A DNA stretch of 64,000 nt, from the NCBI GenBank assembly GCA_017501465.1, contig JAFVWY010000009.1:1-64000 (forward strand). Reading direction: 5' to 3'. The stretch is from Bacilli bacterium (GTDB taxonomy: Bacteria; Bacillota_I; Bacilli_A; ML615J-28; CAG-313). Below, piece after piece: positions 36,165 through 45,856 of the stretch. Below the pieces are notes generated by a model. It did not search any database. It was given only the letters and a program-made list of their open reading frames with translations, and had not been told where the DNA came from. Within the stretch, counting starts at the first letter, position 1; the number at the start of each line of letters is the position of its first letter. Made by a program: the position numbers and the translations under genes.

Positions 36165-37517
36165 ATGACAGTTGTATTATATTTATTTTTTGCAGCAATC
36201 TTTGCTATTATTGCCTTCAAGTTAAATAATGTATTCTTAAAAAATAAGAAAATTAAAGCTGCTAAAAAAGAAGCAAATAAAGACAAAGTTCAATATACAA
36301 AAGCTGAATTAAAACAAAACCGTTCAGAAGAAAAACTTGCAATGCGTAACGCAATGCAAGCTAAAAAACTTGAATGGAAAGAACAAGACAAAGCATTTGA
36401 TGAACAAGTAAAAGAAAACATTGCTAGTTTAAAAGAACAAGTTAAAGAATCTAAAGCTATTTGGAAAGAAAAACATGCTGCTTATAAAGCTAACCCGGAA
36501 GATCAAGAAGCTTTCCAAGAATATTTAGATTATAATAAAAAACATGATAGATTAGTTCAAAAATTAAGAATAGAAAAAAATCGTGGATCGCTTCTTTACA
36601 AAATTGAAAGATGGAGTAAAAGAGGTGGAAGACTTCGTAGAGAAATCTTTGTTAAAAGACAATATTATTATCTAGTAGCTCCTTACACAATTTTATTCTT
36701 TGTATTTACAGTAGTACCTGTAATAATGTCATTTGTATTAAGTTTCACAAACTTTAACTTATTAGAATTCCCAGACTTTGTTGGTTGGGAAAACTACATG
36801 AGATTATTCGTAGATGATGAAAACTTTATTATTGCAATTAAAAATACTTTAATTCTTGCTGTAGTAACTGGGCCTCTTGGTTACTTAGCATCATTCGTAT
36901 TTGCTTGGTTAATTAATGAATTACGTCCAAGATTAAGATCATTTATGACATTAATTTTCTATGCACCATCAATTTCTGGTTCTGCATACTTAGTTTGGAA
37001 ATTAATCTTCTCAAGTGATAGTTATGGTTATGCTAATGCATACTTGATTAAATTCGGTATTATCAATGAACCAATTCAATGGTTGTCTAATGAAACATAT
37101 ATCATTTGGATTATTATGATTGTTCAATTATGGTTATCTTTAGGTGTAAGTTTCTTGTCATTCATTGCTGGTTTACAAGGTGTTGATAAAACATTATATG
37201 AAGCTGGTGCCATTGATGGTATCAGAAACCGTTGGCAAGAATTGTGGTTTATTACTTTACCACAAATGAAGTCACAATTAATGTTCGGTGCGGTAATGCA
37301 AATTACTTCAAGTTTATCTATTGCTGATGTATCCATCCAGATGGCTGGGTTCCCATCGGTAAACTATGCCGGGCACACAATTATTACGCACTTAATGGAC
37401 TATGGATCAATTCGTATGGAAATGGGTTACGCAAGTGCAATTGCAACAATCCTATTCATCATTATGATTTTAGCCAATGCGTTAATTAGAAAAGTTTTAA
37501 GAAGGGTAGGTAGCTAA
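36165..37517 (+). CDS. carbohydrate ABC transporter permease (MalF/UgpA type) with coiled-coil extension
   Basis: A 450-aa permease. Residues about 3-22 are hydrophobic, followed by roughly 130 residues of Lys/Glu/Ala-rich charged helix (about 27-165) that is probably a cytoplasmic coiled coil. The usual six-helix permease core begins near 170 (YLVAPYTILFFVFTVVP). The EAA loop EAGAIDGIRNRWQELWFITLP contacts the ATPase. Typical MalF-type sugar permeases are about 300 aa; the extra segment is unusual. AAGGAGG lies 5 bases before the ATG. It pairs with the next gene, which starts 2 bp after its stop, to import a carbohydrate delivered by the tethered binding protein upstream. Confidence 0.9.
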   Translation: MTVVLYLFFAAIFAIIAFKLNNVFLKNKKIKAAKKEANKDKVQYTKAELKQNRSEEKLAMRNAMQAKKLEWKEQDKAFDEQVKENIASLKEQVKESKAIWKEKHAAYKANPEDQEAFQEYLDYNKKHDRLVQKLRIEKNRGSLLYKIERWSKRGGRLRREIFVKRQYYYLVAPYTILFFVFTVVPVIMSFVLSFTNFNLLEFPDFVGWENYMRLFVDDENFIIAIKNTLILAVVTGPLGYLASFVFAWLINELRPRLRSFMTLIFYAPSISGSAYLVWKLIFSSDSYGYANAYLIKFGIINEPIQWLSNETYIIWIIMIVQLWLSLGVSFLSFIAGLQGVDKTLYEAGAIDGIRNRWQELWFITLPQMKSQLMFGAVMQITSSLSIADVSIQMAGFPSVNYAGHTIITHLMDYGSIRMEMGYASAIATILFIIMILANALIRKVLRRVGS

Positions 37518-37519
37518 TA

Positions 37520-38533
37520 ATGCCAGATATTTATGATGATGCTCTAGTCGGCGTCGGGATGTCCAAAGCCGAAAAAAGACGTTATAAGCGCCAACAAAAA
37601 CTTTTAAAGAAATATGGTATTCGTGATGAGAATACTATGGGTAAAATTGAAAAATTCTTCTACTTACGTGCTAAGAAAAGAAGAATTAAAAAGAAAAAAA
37701 GAATGAGTAGAAGTGCTGCAGGTGATATTGCATTATTCTTACTATTAGTTCTTTTCGGTTTATTTAGTGCTTATCCGCTAGTATATTCAATCAATGCTGC
37801 GTTTAAACCTTTAAATGAATTATTCATTTATCCACCTAGATTATTTGTACAAAACCCTACAACAGATAACTTTACAGACCTTGCAATGTTAATGCAAGAT
37901 TCATGGGTTCCATTCTCTAGATATTTCTTTAATACAATATTCATTACATTAGTCGGAACTATCGGTCACGTTATTATTGCATCAATGGCTGCATATCCAC
38001 TTGCAAAACATCGTTTCCCTGGTTCTAAAGTTATCTTCGGTTTAGTAGTTTACTCATTAATGTTTGCTGCACAAGTTACTGCTACTCCAAGATACATTAT
38101 CTTTAGTATGTTTGGATTAATTGATACACAATGGGCAATTATCGTTCCTGCATTTGCATATTCTTTAGGTCTTTACTTAATGAAACAATTTATGGATGAT
38201 ATTCCAATGGAATTAATTGAATCAGCTAAGATTGACGGTGCTAACGAATTCCAAATTTGGTGGAAGGTTGTTATGCCACTAGTTAAACCAGCTTGGTTAA
38301 CATTAATTATTCTATTATTCCAAAGCTTATGGAACAATGATGGTGGAGCTTACATTTATAGTGAACAATTAAAACCATTAAGTTACTCACTTAACCAAAT
38401 CGTGTCAGGTGGTGTAGCAAGAACTGGTACTGCTTCTGCCGTTATCTTAATTATGATGGCTGTGCCAATTACAGTCTTTGTATTATCACAAAGTCAAATT
38501 ATTGAAACAATGGCACACTCTGGTATGAAATAG
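37520..38533 (+). CDS. carbohydrate ABC transporter permease (MalG/UgpE type)
   Basis: A 337-aa permease, partner of the preceding one. A basic N-terminal cytoplasmic extension (about 1-70, rich in KRRIKKKKR) precedes six membrane helices starting IALFLLLVLFGLFSAYPLVYS. The EAA loop is ESAKIDGANEFQIWWKVVMPL. The C-terminus ends MAHSGMK, typical of the family (IExMAxSGIK). No ATPase gene lies in the operon, so a shared MsmX/UgpC-type ATPase elsewhere in the genome is expected. Confidence 0.92.
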   Translation: MPDIYDDALVGVGMSKAEKRRYKRQQKLLKKYGIRDENTMGKIEKFFYLRAKKRRIKKKKRMSRSAAGDIALFLLLVLFGLFSAYPLVYSINAAFKPLNELFIYPPRLFVQNPTTDNFTDLAMLMQDSWVPFSRYFFNTIFITLVGTIGHVIIASMAAYPLAKHRFPGSKVIFGLVVYSLMFAAQVTATPRYIIFSMFGLIDTQWAIIVPAFAYSLGLYLMKQFMDDIPMELIESAKIDGANEFQIWWKVVMPLVKPAWLTLIILLFQSLWNNDGGAYIYSEQLKPLSYSLNQIVSGGVARTGTASAVILIMMAVPITVFVLSQSQIIETMAHSGMK

Positions 38534-38543
38534 GAGGTAGAAC

Positions 38544-40427
38544 ATGAAAAGAAAAACATTATTTTTAAGTTTTATATTCATTGCTTTAGCATTCATACCA
38601 AGAGTTGTTGTTAATGCTTCAAGTTATAACTATGATTTCTTCCAAAATACAATTTATTCTAGTGAAGGTTTAGCATATAAAGATACATTCTATTTATCAG
38701 ACTTCTTAGTAAATACTACATATCAAGAAGAAATTAAAACAAATCCTTATACATTAAAAGGTGCTAGAGATAGTTTTACTGCTGCACTTGCTGATATTTT
38801 CGTTGATGATGTCACTCAAAAGATTTACATTTTAGATAGTGCTACAAACGATGCTACAACTTCAACTGTTAAAGTTGATTGTGCAGATGGTCAAACTACT
38901 GCAAAACTAACTAACAATAGTACAGTTTATATCATTAATAGTGAATATAAAATGGAATTTAGTTTTGACATTTTAAAAATTACTGAAGATGTTCAAGAAA
39001 CACTTGCTGAATATTACGGTGTTTCTATGGATCCTACACAATTTAGTTTAGCGCAAATTCAATCTGCAGATTCAATTGAAAAAGCAACTAGAAGATGTCC
39101 ATTCTTTGCTGCAAGTTTCGATGATGGTCAAACTTATGAACCAGCTGTAGTTTGTTATGGTGCTGATGGTATTTATGTAATTGGAAATTATCTATATATT
39201 GCAGATAAATTCAATTCAAGAATTTTAAGAGTTGATATCTCAGATCAAAAAAATCCAATTGTTGATGAAGTATTCTTAACTCCTAATGATATTATTTTCT
39301 TCCAAATTGGTGATGTTGGAAAATACGGTGAAGATGGTAAATTAATTGATCAAAGTTCAAGAACTACTTATCTTCCATCAAAAATTGCTGTTGATGGTGA
39401 TGGCCGTGTTTATACTATTGCTTCAAGTACATTTGAAGGTATAATTGAATACAACCCAAGTGGAGAATTCAACCGTTTCTTAGGTAAAAACTTAGTTACA
39501 AAGCGTTCATGGTGGACTTTCTTATTAACAAATGAACAATATGAAACACTTTCAAGTAACAATCCTAACCAATTTACTAACTTAATTATTGATGATCGTA
39601 ACTTAATTTATGCAACTGCAAAACCAGATGCTGATTCAACTGTTGCTCAACAAATGATTAAATTAATTAATACTTCAGGAAGTGACGTATTAAAACGTAA
39701 CGGTTATGTTACACCTGATGGTGATGTTAAATATCAACAATTCGTAAAACCTGCAGTAACTGGTTCTTCAATCTTCGTTGCAATCGATGCTAACGATTCT
39801 AGAATCTACTCTGCATTAGACCAAACTCGTGGAAGAATCTTTACATATGATGATGAAGGTAATTTATTATATGTATCTGCAGAAAGTGGTACTTTAGCAA
39901 ATACATTAAAGACACCTGTTGCTTTAAAATATTTAACACTTGTTGAAAATAATGAAACACATGAATATGTATTAGTATTAGACCAAGGTTCAAAGAGTTT
40001 ATTAGTTTATGAAACAACTGAATTTGGTAAACTTGTAAATAAAGCAACATCATTATATTTAAATAATAAAATTGATGAAGCTAAAGTTGTTTGGGAAGAT
40101 GTAGTTAAGATGAACAGTAACTATGAATTAGGTTATATTGGTATTGGTAAGAGTATTTTAAGAGATGCTAACGTTGAACCTGATAAAGAAACTCAACTTA
40201 AAAAATACAAACAAGCAATGGAAATGTTTGAATTAGGACATGATAAAGAATATTATTCTGATGCTTATAAACAATATCGTAATATTATGATTAAAGATAA
40301 CTTCTCTATAATTATGACTGGCTTTGTATTAACAATAGCTTTCGTTGTAACATTGAAGGTATTTAAAGCTAAACAAAAGAAAGATTTAGCAAAAATTCAA
40401 AAGGAGGCGTCAGAAGATCATGAGTAA
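38544..40427 (+). CDS. membrane-anchored NHL/beta-propeller protein with TPR-like segment
   Basis: A 627-aa protein. Signal peptide about 1-25 (VVVNASSY). The extracellular body contains propeller-like repeats of NHL type (GIYVIGNYLYIADKFNSRIL, KIAVDGDGRVYTIAS, NLIIDDRNLIYATA, YEYVLVLDQGSKSL). A helical TPR-like pair follows (about 490-570, NNKIDEAKVVWEDVVKMN), then a membrane helix (about 590-610) and a short charged cytoplasmic tail. It overlaps the next gene, a Yip1-family membrane protein, by 8 bp. Genes of this type accompany DUF5696 proteins and sugar permeases in other Bacillota. A role as a surface sensor or assembly factor for the transporter is inferred only. Confidence 0.68.
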   Translation: MKRKTLFLSFIFIALAFIPRVVVNASSYNYDFFQNTIYSSEGLAYKDTFYLSDFLVNTTYQEEIKTNPYTLKGARDSFTAALADIFVDDVTQKIYILDSATNDATTSTVKVDCADGQTTAKLTNNSTVYIINSEYKMEFSFDILKITEDVQETLAEYYGVSMDPTQFSLAQIQSADSIEKATRRCPFFAASFDDGQTYEPAVVCYGADGIYVIGNYLYIADKFNSRILRVDISDQKNPIVDEVFLTPNDIIFFQIGDVGKYGEDGKLIDQSSRTTYLPSKIAVDGDGRVYTIASSTFEGIIEYNPSGEFNRFLGKNLVTKRSWWTFLLTNEQYETLSSNNPNQFTNLIIDDRNLIYATAKPDADSTVAQQMIKLINTSGSDVLKRNGYVTPDGDVKYQQFVKPAVTGSSIFVAIDANDSRIYSALDQTRGRIFTYDDEGNLLYVSAESGTLANTLKTPVALKYLTLVENNETHEYVLVLDQGSKSLLVYETTEFGKLVNKATSLYLNNKIDEAKVVWEDVVKMNSNYELGYIGIGKSILRDANVEPDKETQLKKYKQAMEMFELGHDKEYYSDAYKQYRNIMIKDNFSIIMTGFVLTIAFVVTLKVFKAKQKKDLAKIQKEASEDHE

Positions 40428-41139
40428 AGTTTATGGATTCTTTTATAAACTTGGTGCATTCATTGAAAAAGCAGCCAAGAAAGTAGCCTCAACTGCAAAA
40501 GTATTATGGAAAAAGTTTGTTGAAAACTTTATTAAAATGCCTCTAAGAATTATGTCTCATCCAATCGTTGGATATACAGAATTCAAAGAAGATAAAAAAG
40601 GTAAATTAAGTGTTGCAATCGGTATGGTATTAATTTATGCTTTATTAACAATCATTAGATACAATGCTGATGGTATTGTTATTAATGCGAAGGACCCTAC
40701 AAAATTTAATAGTATTCAATTATTAATTTACACAGTTGTTCCTTTAATTATTTTATCAGTAGCAAACTGGTCAATTACTACATTGATGAATGGTAAAGGT
40801 AATATGAAACAAATTATTACAATGGGTGGTTATTCATATTTCCCACTAATTGTATTCGGTATTATTAATGTTATTTTAAGTAATTTCGTAACTGTTGATG
40901 AAGCTCAAATTATTACATTACTTAGTGTATTAAGCTTCGTATTAATGGGTTATATGATTTTTATGGGATTAGTTGTTATTCATGAATATGGTGTTGCTAA
41001 AGCAATATTAACAATTATTTTAACAATTCTTGCAACTGCTGTTATCCTATTTATTGCATTATTAATATTTGACTTATCATCACAAATTTATGGTTTCTTA
41101 TATTCATTATATAAAGAAATCGTATCAAGATTTTTCTAG
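40420..41139 (+). CDS. Yip1-family integral membrane protein
   Basis: A 239-aa protein. A basic N-terminal cytoplasmic region (about 1-60) precedes five hydrophobic segments. The pattern MPLRIMSHPIVGYTEFKEDKKGKLSVAIGMVLIY and NWSITTLMNGKGNMKQIITMGGYSYFP fits YIP1-domain proteins (the shown stretches are contiguous only in part). Its function in bacteria is unknown. AGGAGGCGT precedes the ATG. It is flanked by the propeller protein and a DUF5696-like protein, and the three probably act together. Confidence 0.75.
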   Translation: MSKVYGFFYKLGAFIEKAAKKVASTAKVLWKKFVENFIKMPLRIMSHPIVGYTEFKEDKKGKLSVAIGMVLIYALLTIIRYNADGIVINAKDPTKFNSIQLLIYTVVPLIILSVANWSITTLMNGKGNMKQIITMGGYSYFPLIVFGIINVILSNFVTVDEAQIITLLSVLSFVLMGYMIFMGLVVIHEYGVAKAILTIILTILATAVILFIALLIFDLSSQIYGFLYSLYKEIVSRFF

Positions 41140-41151
41140 GAGGTGAGTATA

Positions 41152-44100
41152 GTGAAGAAGTTTAAATGGCCAAAATTTTTAAATCTTAAAAGAACTATAC
41201 TACTTACTATTCTAGTATTAGTTGTAGGATATTTATTAATCTATTTCCTAGGCGGATACAAAGAAGCCTCTAGAGATGCAAATATGAAAGACTTTGTTCA
41301 TGAAGGTTTTGAAAGCTATGAACAAACAATCAACAATATTGTAAACACACAAGTAAAAACGGAAAATGATGCTTTTGAAGCAAAATGTAAAGTATTAACA
41401 AAAGATAATTATTCTACTGAAGTTCCTAATTTAATTAATGAATTAGTAACTAAAACAAATGGAGATTATTTAAAAGGTTTACTTACAAAAAATAGTTCAG
41501 CTTGGGCAATTTCTAATAGTGCATTAACAAGCTTCAAAAATAAAATTGATGGTGCTAGTACTATTACAGATGCTGAACGTGCTGAACAAATTATTGATAA
41601 ATTCGAATTATTATTTAAAAATGATAATTATGCATTCTATTTCAATAGACGTTATACTACATTTAGAATTGATATGATTAAGAATGGTGATGTTAATCAA
41701 GCTTTATATAGTTGGTATTCAAATCCACAAAATGAATGGTCTGATCCAGCTTCTGGTTTAACTGACCCTAATAGTCGTGGTTCATCTCAATCAATTGTTT
41801 ATAATCAACAAAGTCCTATCATTCTTCAATTCTTAACTAAATCTGGTGACGTTAAGGAATTCTCAATTTATCAACATTCTATTAGCGACACTTCTGGAAG
41901 TGGAACTGATGTTGAAACAGTTACTCCTTCATTTGAAGTTAAAATTGATCCTACATCAAATTCAATTCAAGTATTCTATCAAGTAACTAAAAAAGGTTTA
42001 TCTTATTCTGATTTCCCTAAAGCAATTACTCAAGTTAAATTTGAAGAAGACCTACAAGCAAGAAGTAAAGCTTATGTAGATTCTGTAATTGAAGAATTAA
42101 CTGAATATTATAATGCTGGAAAAATTGAAGATTTACAAAAATATGTTAACCAACATAAAGGTGTTAATATTATATATAACTATATTATGAGTACTAAAGG
42201 TTTCGTAGGACACTATGCTTATAATAACTATGTTAGAGCAAATGGTGGTGGAACTGTAATTGCTGATAGTCAATCAAACACTAATGATTACGTTGCAAAA
42301 ATAGATGACTTAATGGGCGACATTAAGAAAGTTTATGATTTAGCTTGTGAAATGGTAAGAGTTGAATACTTATGGAATTATAAGACTGAAGATGGAAAAT
42401 TCTATTCTAAAGATGAAACAGCGTTCAAAGGTTACTATTCAGATTTATTAACTCATAAAGTAATTAATGAAGATGGTGATGAAGTAGAAGAAAAGTATTA
42501 CCAAATTGATACTTATCAAACTATGAAAAAACCCGTTCAAAAAGACTTATATCAATTATTAAGAACTAAATTACGTTATACTGAAGAAGATCTAGAAAAA
42601 GATCTTGCTTACTTCGAAGTTGAAATTAATGATATCTACATTGAGTGTGATGTTGCTGTTGAATATCAATTAACAGATAATGGTTTAAAAGCTAGAATTT
42701 TAACAGATTCAATTAGAGAAACTCAATCTGAAGTTTACCCTTTATATCAAATAGATTTACTTCCATATTTCACTTCTGAAATCTGTGAAGAAAAATTTGA
42801 AGGTTTAACTTATCAAACAAATGGTGGTATGATTATCCCTGATGGAAGTGGTGCTTTTATCTCTTTAAATAATGGTAGAACTCAATATTCTCAATATTCA
42901 AAACCTGTATATTCTACAGACTTAGCATTTGGTAGTAAGGTGGAAAAAACCGTTTCACAAGATATACTATTACCAATGTATGGAATTATCTCAAATTCTA
43001 TAGCTAGTCCAACTACACGTTATAAAAATAGTACAGCTGTAATTGCTAGAGTTTCAGAAGGTGCTGGTCAAGCTACACTAAATAGTAATATCTCTAAAAT
43101 TTCAGATTCATACAATAAGATTTACTACACTACAACTTATCGTGAAAGTCAATTAGTTCCAATTGGTACTGGTTATTATCGTAAAGAAATTACAAGATTT
43201 ACAGATAAAGTAGTAGAAACTGATATTGCAGTTGATTACTATTTATATGCATCAGAATCAAATGATTACACATATTCTGATGTTGCTAAACTTTATCAAC
43301 AAATTTTAATTGATGAAGGTGTATTAAGTAATGAAGATAAAGATACTACAGACAATGTAGTATTAAATGCTGAATTACTTGGTGTATATGATTATACAAC
43401 TAACTTCTTAGGTATTGTATATAGTGGTCATGATACACTAACAACTTATAATGAAGCATTAACAATTCTTGACTCTTTAAAAGAATGGGGTGCTAAGAAT
43501 ATTAATGTTTTATATCGTGGATGGCGTGATGGTGGTTTAGTTAATGAATCATTCAAAGATATGTCATTTGCAAATAAACTTGGTAATAAAGAAGAATATC
43601 AAAACTTTGTTAAAACATTAGAAGAAGAAAATATCGATTTATATCCAATTACAAGCTTCTTAGAAATTCATAAATATAAAGATGCCTTTGGTAAAAATAG
43701 ATATTCTACTCGTGATATTTCAAATGAATATACTAAAAAATATCCTTACCATTTAGCTGGTAATGTATATGATGAAAAACAAAGACCTTATTATACTTTA
43801 AGTCCTAGATACTTTGAAGTATTTGCAGAAATTTTAGGTGAAAACTTTGCAAAATCAAATCCAGATTTAAACAGTATGGCATTTGAAAAATTAGGTTCTA
43901 AATTAGTTGGTGATTATAAGAAACGTAATGTATTCTATAAACAAGACTCATTAAATGAATCAATTAAAGCATTTGAAACTTTACAAGAAGTTGGCGGTAT
44001 TGAAAAAATATCTTTAAATGCTCCATATGAATTTGCTTTAGAATATACATCTAATATTACAAATTTAGTTTACGAATCAACATTATATGAAGTATTCGAT

Positions 44101-44580
44101 TATTCTATTCCATTCTATCAATTAGTTATGAGTGGATATAAAGACTATAGTGGTTTAGTAATCAATGCAAATGACGAAATTGCATTAAATAGACATATGA
44201 TGAATATTTTAATGAGTGGATCTAACGTTCACTTTACATTTAGTTATGATAATTCAAGTGAATTAATTCAAACAGATTATAACTATTATTACTATACACA
44301 ATATTCTCAATGGCAAGCTGAGATAACAGAAGTTATGAGCATTTTAAATACTTATGATATTCATAGTTATACTCTACAATCACACAATAGTTTAAAAGAT
44401 GCTAGTGGTAATACACTAGATAAAGTATATGTTGTAACTTATGCAAGTAAAGTTAATCCAACAGATACTTTCCAAGTATATTTAAATTACTCTGATAAAG
44501 CTGCTTCAATTAAAGATAGAAATCAAAATGAAGTAACATTAAATAGTTGGAGTTATATTATTGACAAGGAGGTTAAGTAG
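41152..44580 (+). CDS. large membrane-anchored DUF5696-like surface protein
   Basis: A 1142-aa protein. One N-terminal membrane helix (about 12-34, ILLTILVLVVGYLLIYFLGG) follows a short basic cytoplasmic start, with the rest outside. The N-terminal half has two beta-sandwich-like domains. The C-terminal half (about 545-1000) contains YQTNGGMIIPDGSGAFISL, NVLYRGWRDGGLVN and a barrel-like succession with IDLYPITSFLEIH, resembling the glycosidase-like DUF5696 proteins that sit beside sugar transporters. No catalytic pair could be assigned. GTG 41152 is chosen because AGGAGGTGA (41138-41146) lies 5 bases before it, while the GTG at 41143 falls within that site. Confidence 0.65.
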   Translation: MKKFKWPKFLNLKRTILLTILVLVVGYLLIYFLGGYKEASRDANMKDFVHEGFESYEQTINNIVNTQVKTENDAFEAKCKVLTKDNYSTEVPNLINELVTKTNGDYLKGLLTKNSSAWAISNSALTSFKNKIDGASTITDAERAEQIIDKFELLFKNDNYAFYFNRRYTTFRIDMIKNGDVNQALYSWYSNPQNEWSDPASGLTDPNSRGSSQSIVYNQQSPIILQFLTKSGDVKEFSIYQHSISDTSGSGTDVETVTPSFEVKIDPTSNSIQVFYQVTKKGLSYSDFPKAITQVKFEEDLQARSKAYVDSVIEELTEYYNAGKIEDLQKYVNQHKGVNIIYNYIMSTKGFVGHYAYNNYVRANGGGTVIADSQSNTNDYVAKIDDLMGDIKKVYDLACEMVRVEYLWNYKTEDGKFYSKDETAFKGYYSDLLTHKVINEDGDEVEEKYYQIDTYQTMKKPVQKDLYQLLRTKLRYTEEDLEKDLAYFEVEINDIYIECDVAVEYQLTDNGLKARILTDSIRETQSEVYPLYQIDLLPYFTSEICEEKFEGLTYQTNGGMIIPDGSGAFISLNNGRTQYSQYSKPVYSTDLAFGSKVEKTVSQDILLPMYGIISNSIASPTTRYKNSTAVIARVSEGAGQATLNSNISKISDSYNKIYYTTTYRESQLVPIGTGYYRKEITRFTDKVVETDIAVDYYLYASESNDYTYSDVAKLYQQILIDEGVLSNEDKDTTDNVVLNAELLGVYDYTTNFLGIVYSGHDTLTTYNEALTILDSLKEWGAKNINVLYRGWRDGGLVNESFKDMSFANKLGNKEEYQNFVKTLEEENIDLYPITSFLEIHKYKDAFGKNRYSTRDISNEYTKKYPYHLAGNVYDEKQRPYYTLSPRYFEVFAEILGENFAKSNPDLNSMAFEKLGSKLVGDYKKRNVFYKQDSLNESIKAFETLQEVGGIEKISLNAPYEFALEYTSNITNLVYESTLYEVFDYSIPFYQLVMSGYKDYSGLVINANDEIALNRHMMNILMSGSNVHFTFSYDNSSELIQTDYNYYYYTQYSQWQAEITEVMSILNTYDIHSYTLQSHNSLKDASGNTLDKVYVVTYASKVNPTDTFQVYLNYSDKAASIKDRNQNEVTLNSWSYIIDKEVK

Positions 44581-44581
44581 T

Positions 44582-45856
44582 ATGGCAGATCAACAAGAAT
44601 TATTACAAGAAGATGTTATCGAAGAAACTATTGAACCTCAAACATCAGGTGCAATAATTAACATTTACGATAAAGAAGAAGAACAAGATAATTCAAAAGG
44701 AATTAAAAAGTTCTTTAAAAACATCGTTAAAAAAGTCAAAGCATTCACTAGAAGAACTATTATTAAAATTAGTTCTTCTAAGGTTGCAAAAGGTTTAAAG
44801 GTTGCCTGGGAAAAAGGTATTTTACCGGCTTTAAAAATTATCTTCTATCCTATCGTTTTATTTAAAAGAAAAGTATATGATAGAATGTCTAGCAAAGGTC
44901 AAAAGACATTTGTTTCAATTATGTTCTTAATGCCTGTCTTAATTGGTTTCGTAATTTTCTATTTATATCCGTTAATTATGTCACTAATTTATGCATTTAG
45001 TGAAGTATCTGTAGAACCAGGTAAAGGTATTGTAGTTTTGTTTGGACAACACACAGTTAAAGATGGCGATAATGTTTCTGTTGTTAGAGATTTATTCTAT
45101 AACTTTAAAGAATTATTCACTGGAAAAACTGGTATGTTACCGGTTAAAAATCCTACAAGTGGTGCTGAAGAAAGTATAAGTTTATTACAAGCTTTAGCAC
45201 AAACTTCATGGCAAACAATTCTAGATACAATTGTTATTACAATTTTTAGTTTATTAATTGCTGTAATGTTAAATGGTAACTTTAAAGGACGAGCATTTGC
45301 CAGAGCGGTATTCTTCTTACCAGTTATATTAAATAGTGAAGCTATTGCTGCAGCAACAAAATCAACTGAAGCGATTGACTCAATGTTGAATTCGGTAGGC
45401 TCTAATGCATTAACAAATATCTTTGACATGAAGACCTTTATGACATCCGTGGGTATTCCTGCGAAGCTCGTAACTTTCCTGAATGGTATTACATCGACAA
45501 TTTATAGTACAATTTCATATGCTGGTGTACAAATTCTAATCTTCTTAGCTGCAATTCAATCTGTACCTGGTCATTTATATGAAGCTGCTAAAATTGAAGG
45601 TGCTACAAAATATGAAGAATTCTGGAAAATTACATTACCAATGGTATCTCCAATGATCTTAACAGTAGTTGTTTATACAATCGTTGATTCATTCTTAAGA
45701 AGTGACTTAAATGAATATGTTCAACAATTAGCTAAAAATCCATTGTATGGGTTCCATGCCGCAGCGTCGTGGGCTTACATCATTGTATCACTCGCGATAT
45801 TAGGCTTAGCATTAGTAGTATTAAAGAAGGTGGTGTTCTATTATGATGAAAAATAA
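44582..45856 (+). CDS. carbohydrate ABC transporter permease 2 (MalF/UgpA type)
   Basis: A 424-aa permease. Its N-terminal about 120 residues are charged and mostly Lys/Glu (IKKFFKNIVKKVKAF), again a long cytoplasmic extension. The six-helix core starts FVSIMFLMPVLIGFVIFYLYP. The EAA loop is EAAKIEGATKYEEFWKITLPM. ATG 44582 lies just after the DUF5696 stop, with AAGGAGG (44566-44572) upstream. This is a second, distinct permease pair in the same operon. Its binding protein may be the lipoprotein encoded at 56632, which has the usual size and no other permease nearby. Confidence 0.9.
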   Translation: MADQQELLQEDVIEETIEPQTSGAIINIYDKEEEQDNSKGIKKFFKNIVKKVKAFTRRTIIKISSSKVAKGLKVAWEKGILPALKIIFYPIVLFKRKVYDRMSSKGQKTFVSIMFLMPVLIGFVIFYLYPLIMSLIYAFSEVSVEPGKGIVVLFGQHTVKDGDNVSVVRDLFYNFKELFTGKTGMLPVKNPTSGAEESISLLQALAQTSWQTILDTIVITIFSLLIAVMLNGNFKGRAFARAVFFLPVILNSEAIAAATKSTEAIDSMLNSVGSNALTNIFDMKTFMTSVGIPAKLVTFLNGITSTIYSTISYAGVQILIFLAAIQSVPGHLYEAAKIEGATKYEEFWKITLPMVSPMILTVVVYTIVDSFLRSDLNEYVQQLAKNPLYGFHAAASWAYIIVSLAILGLALVVLKKVVFYYDEK

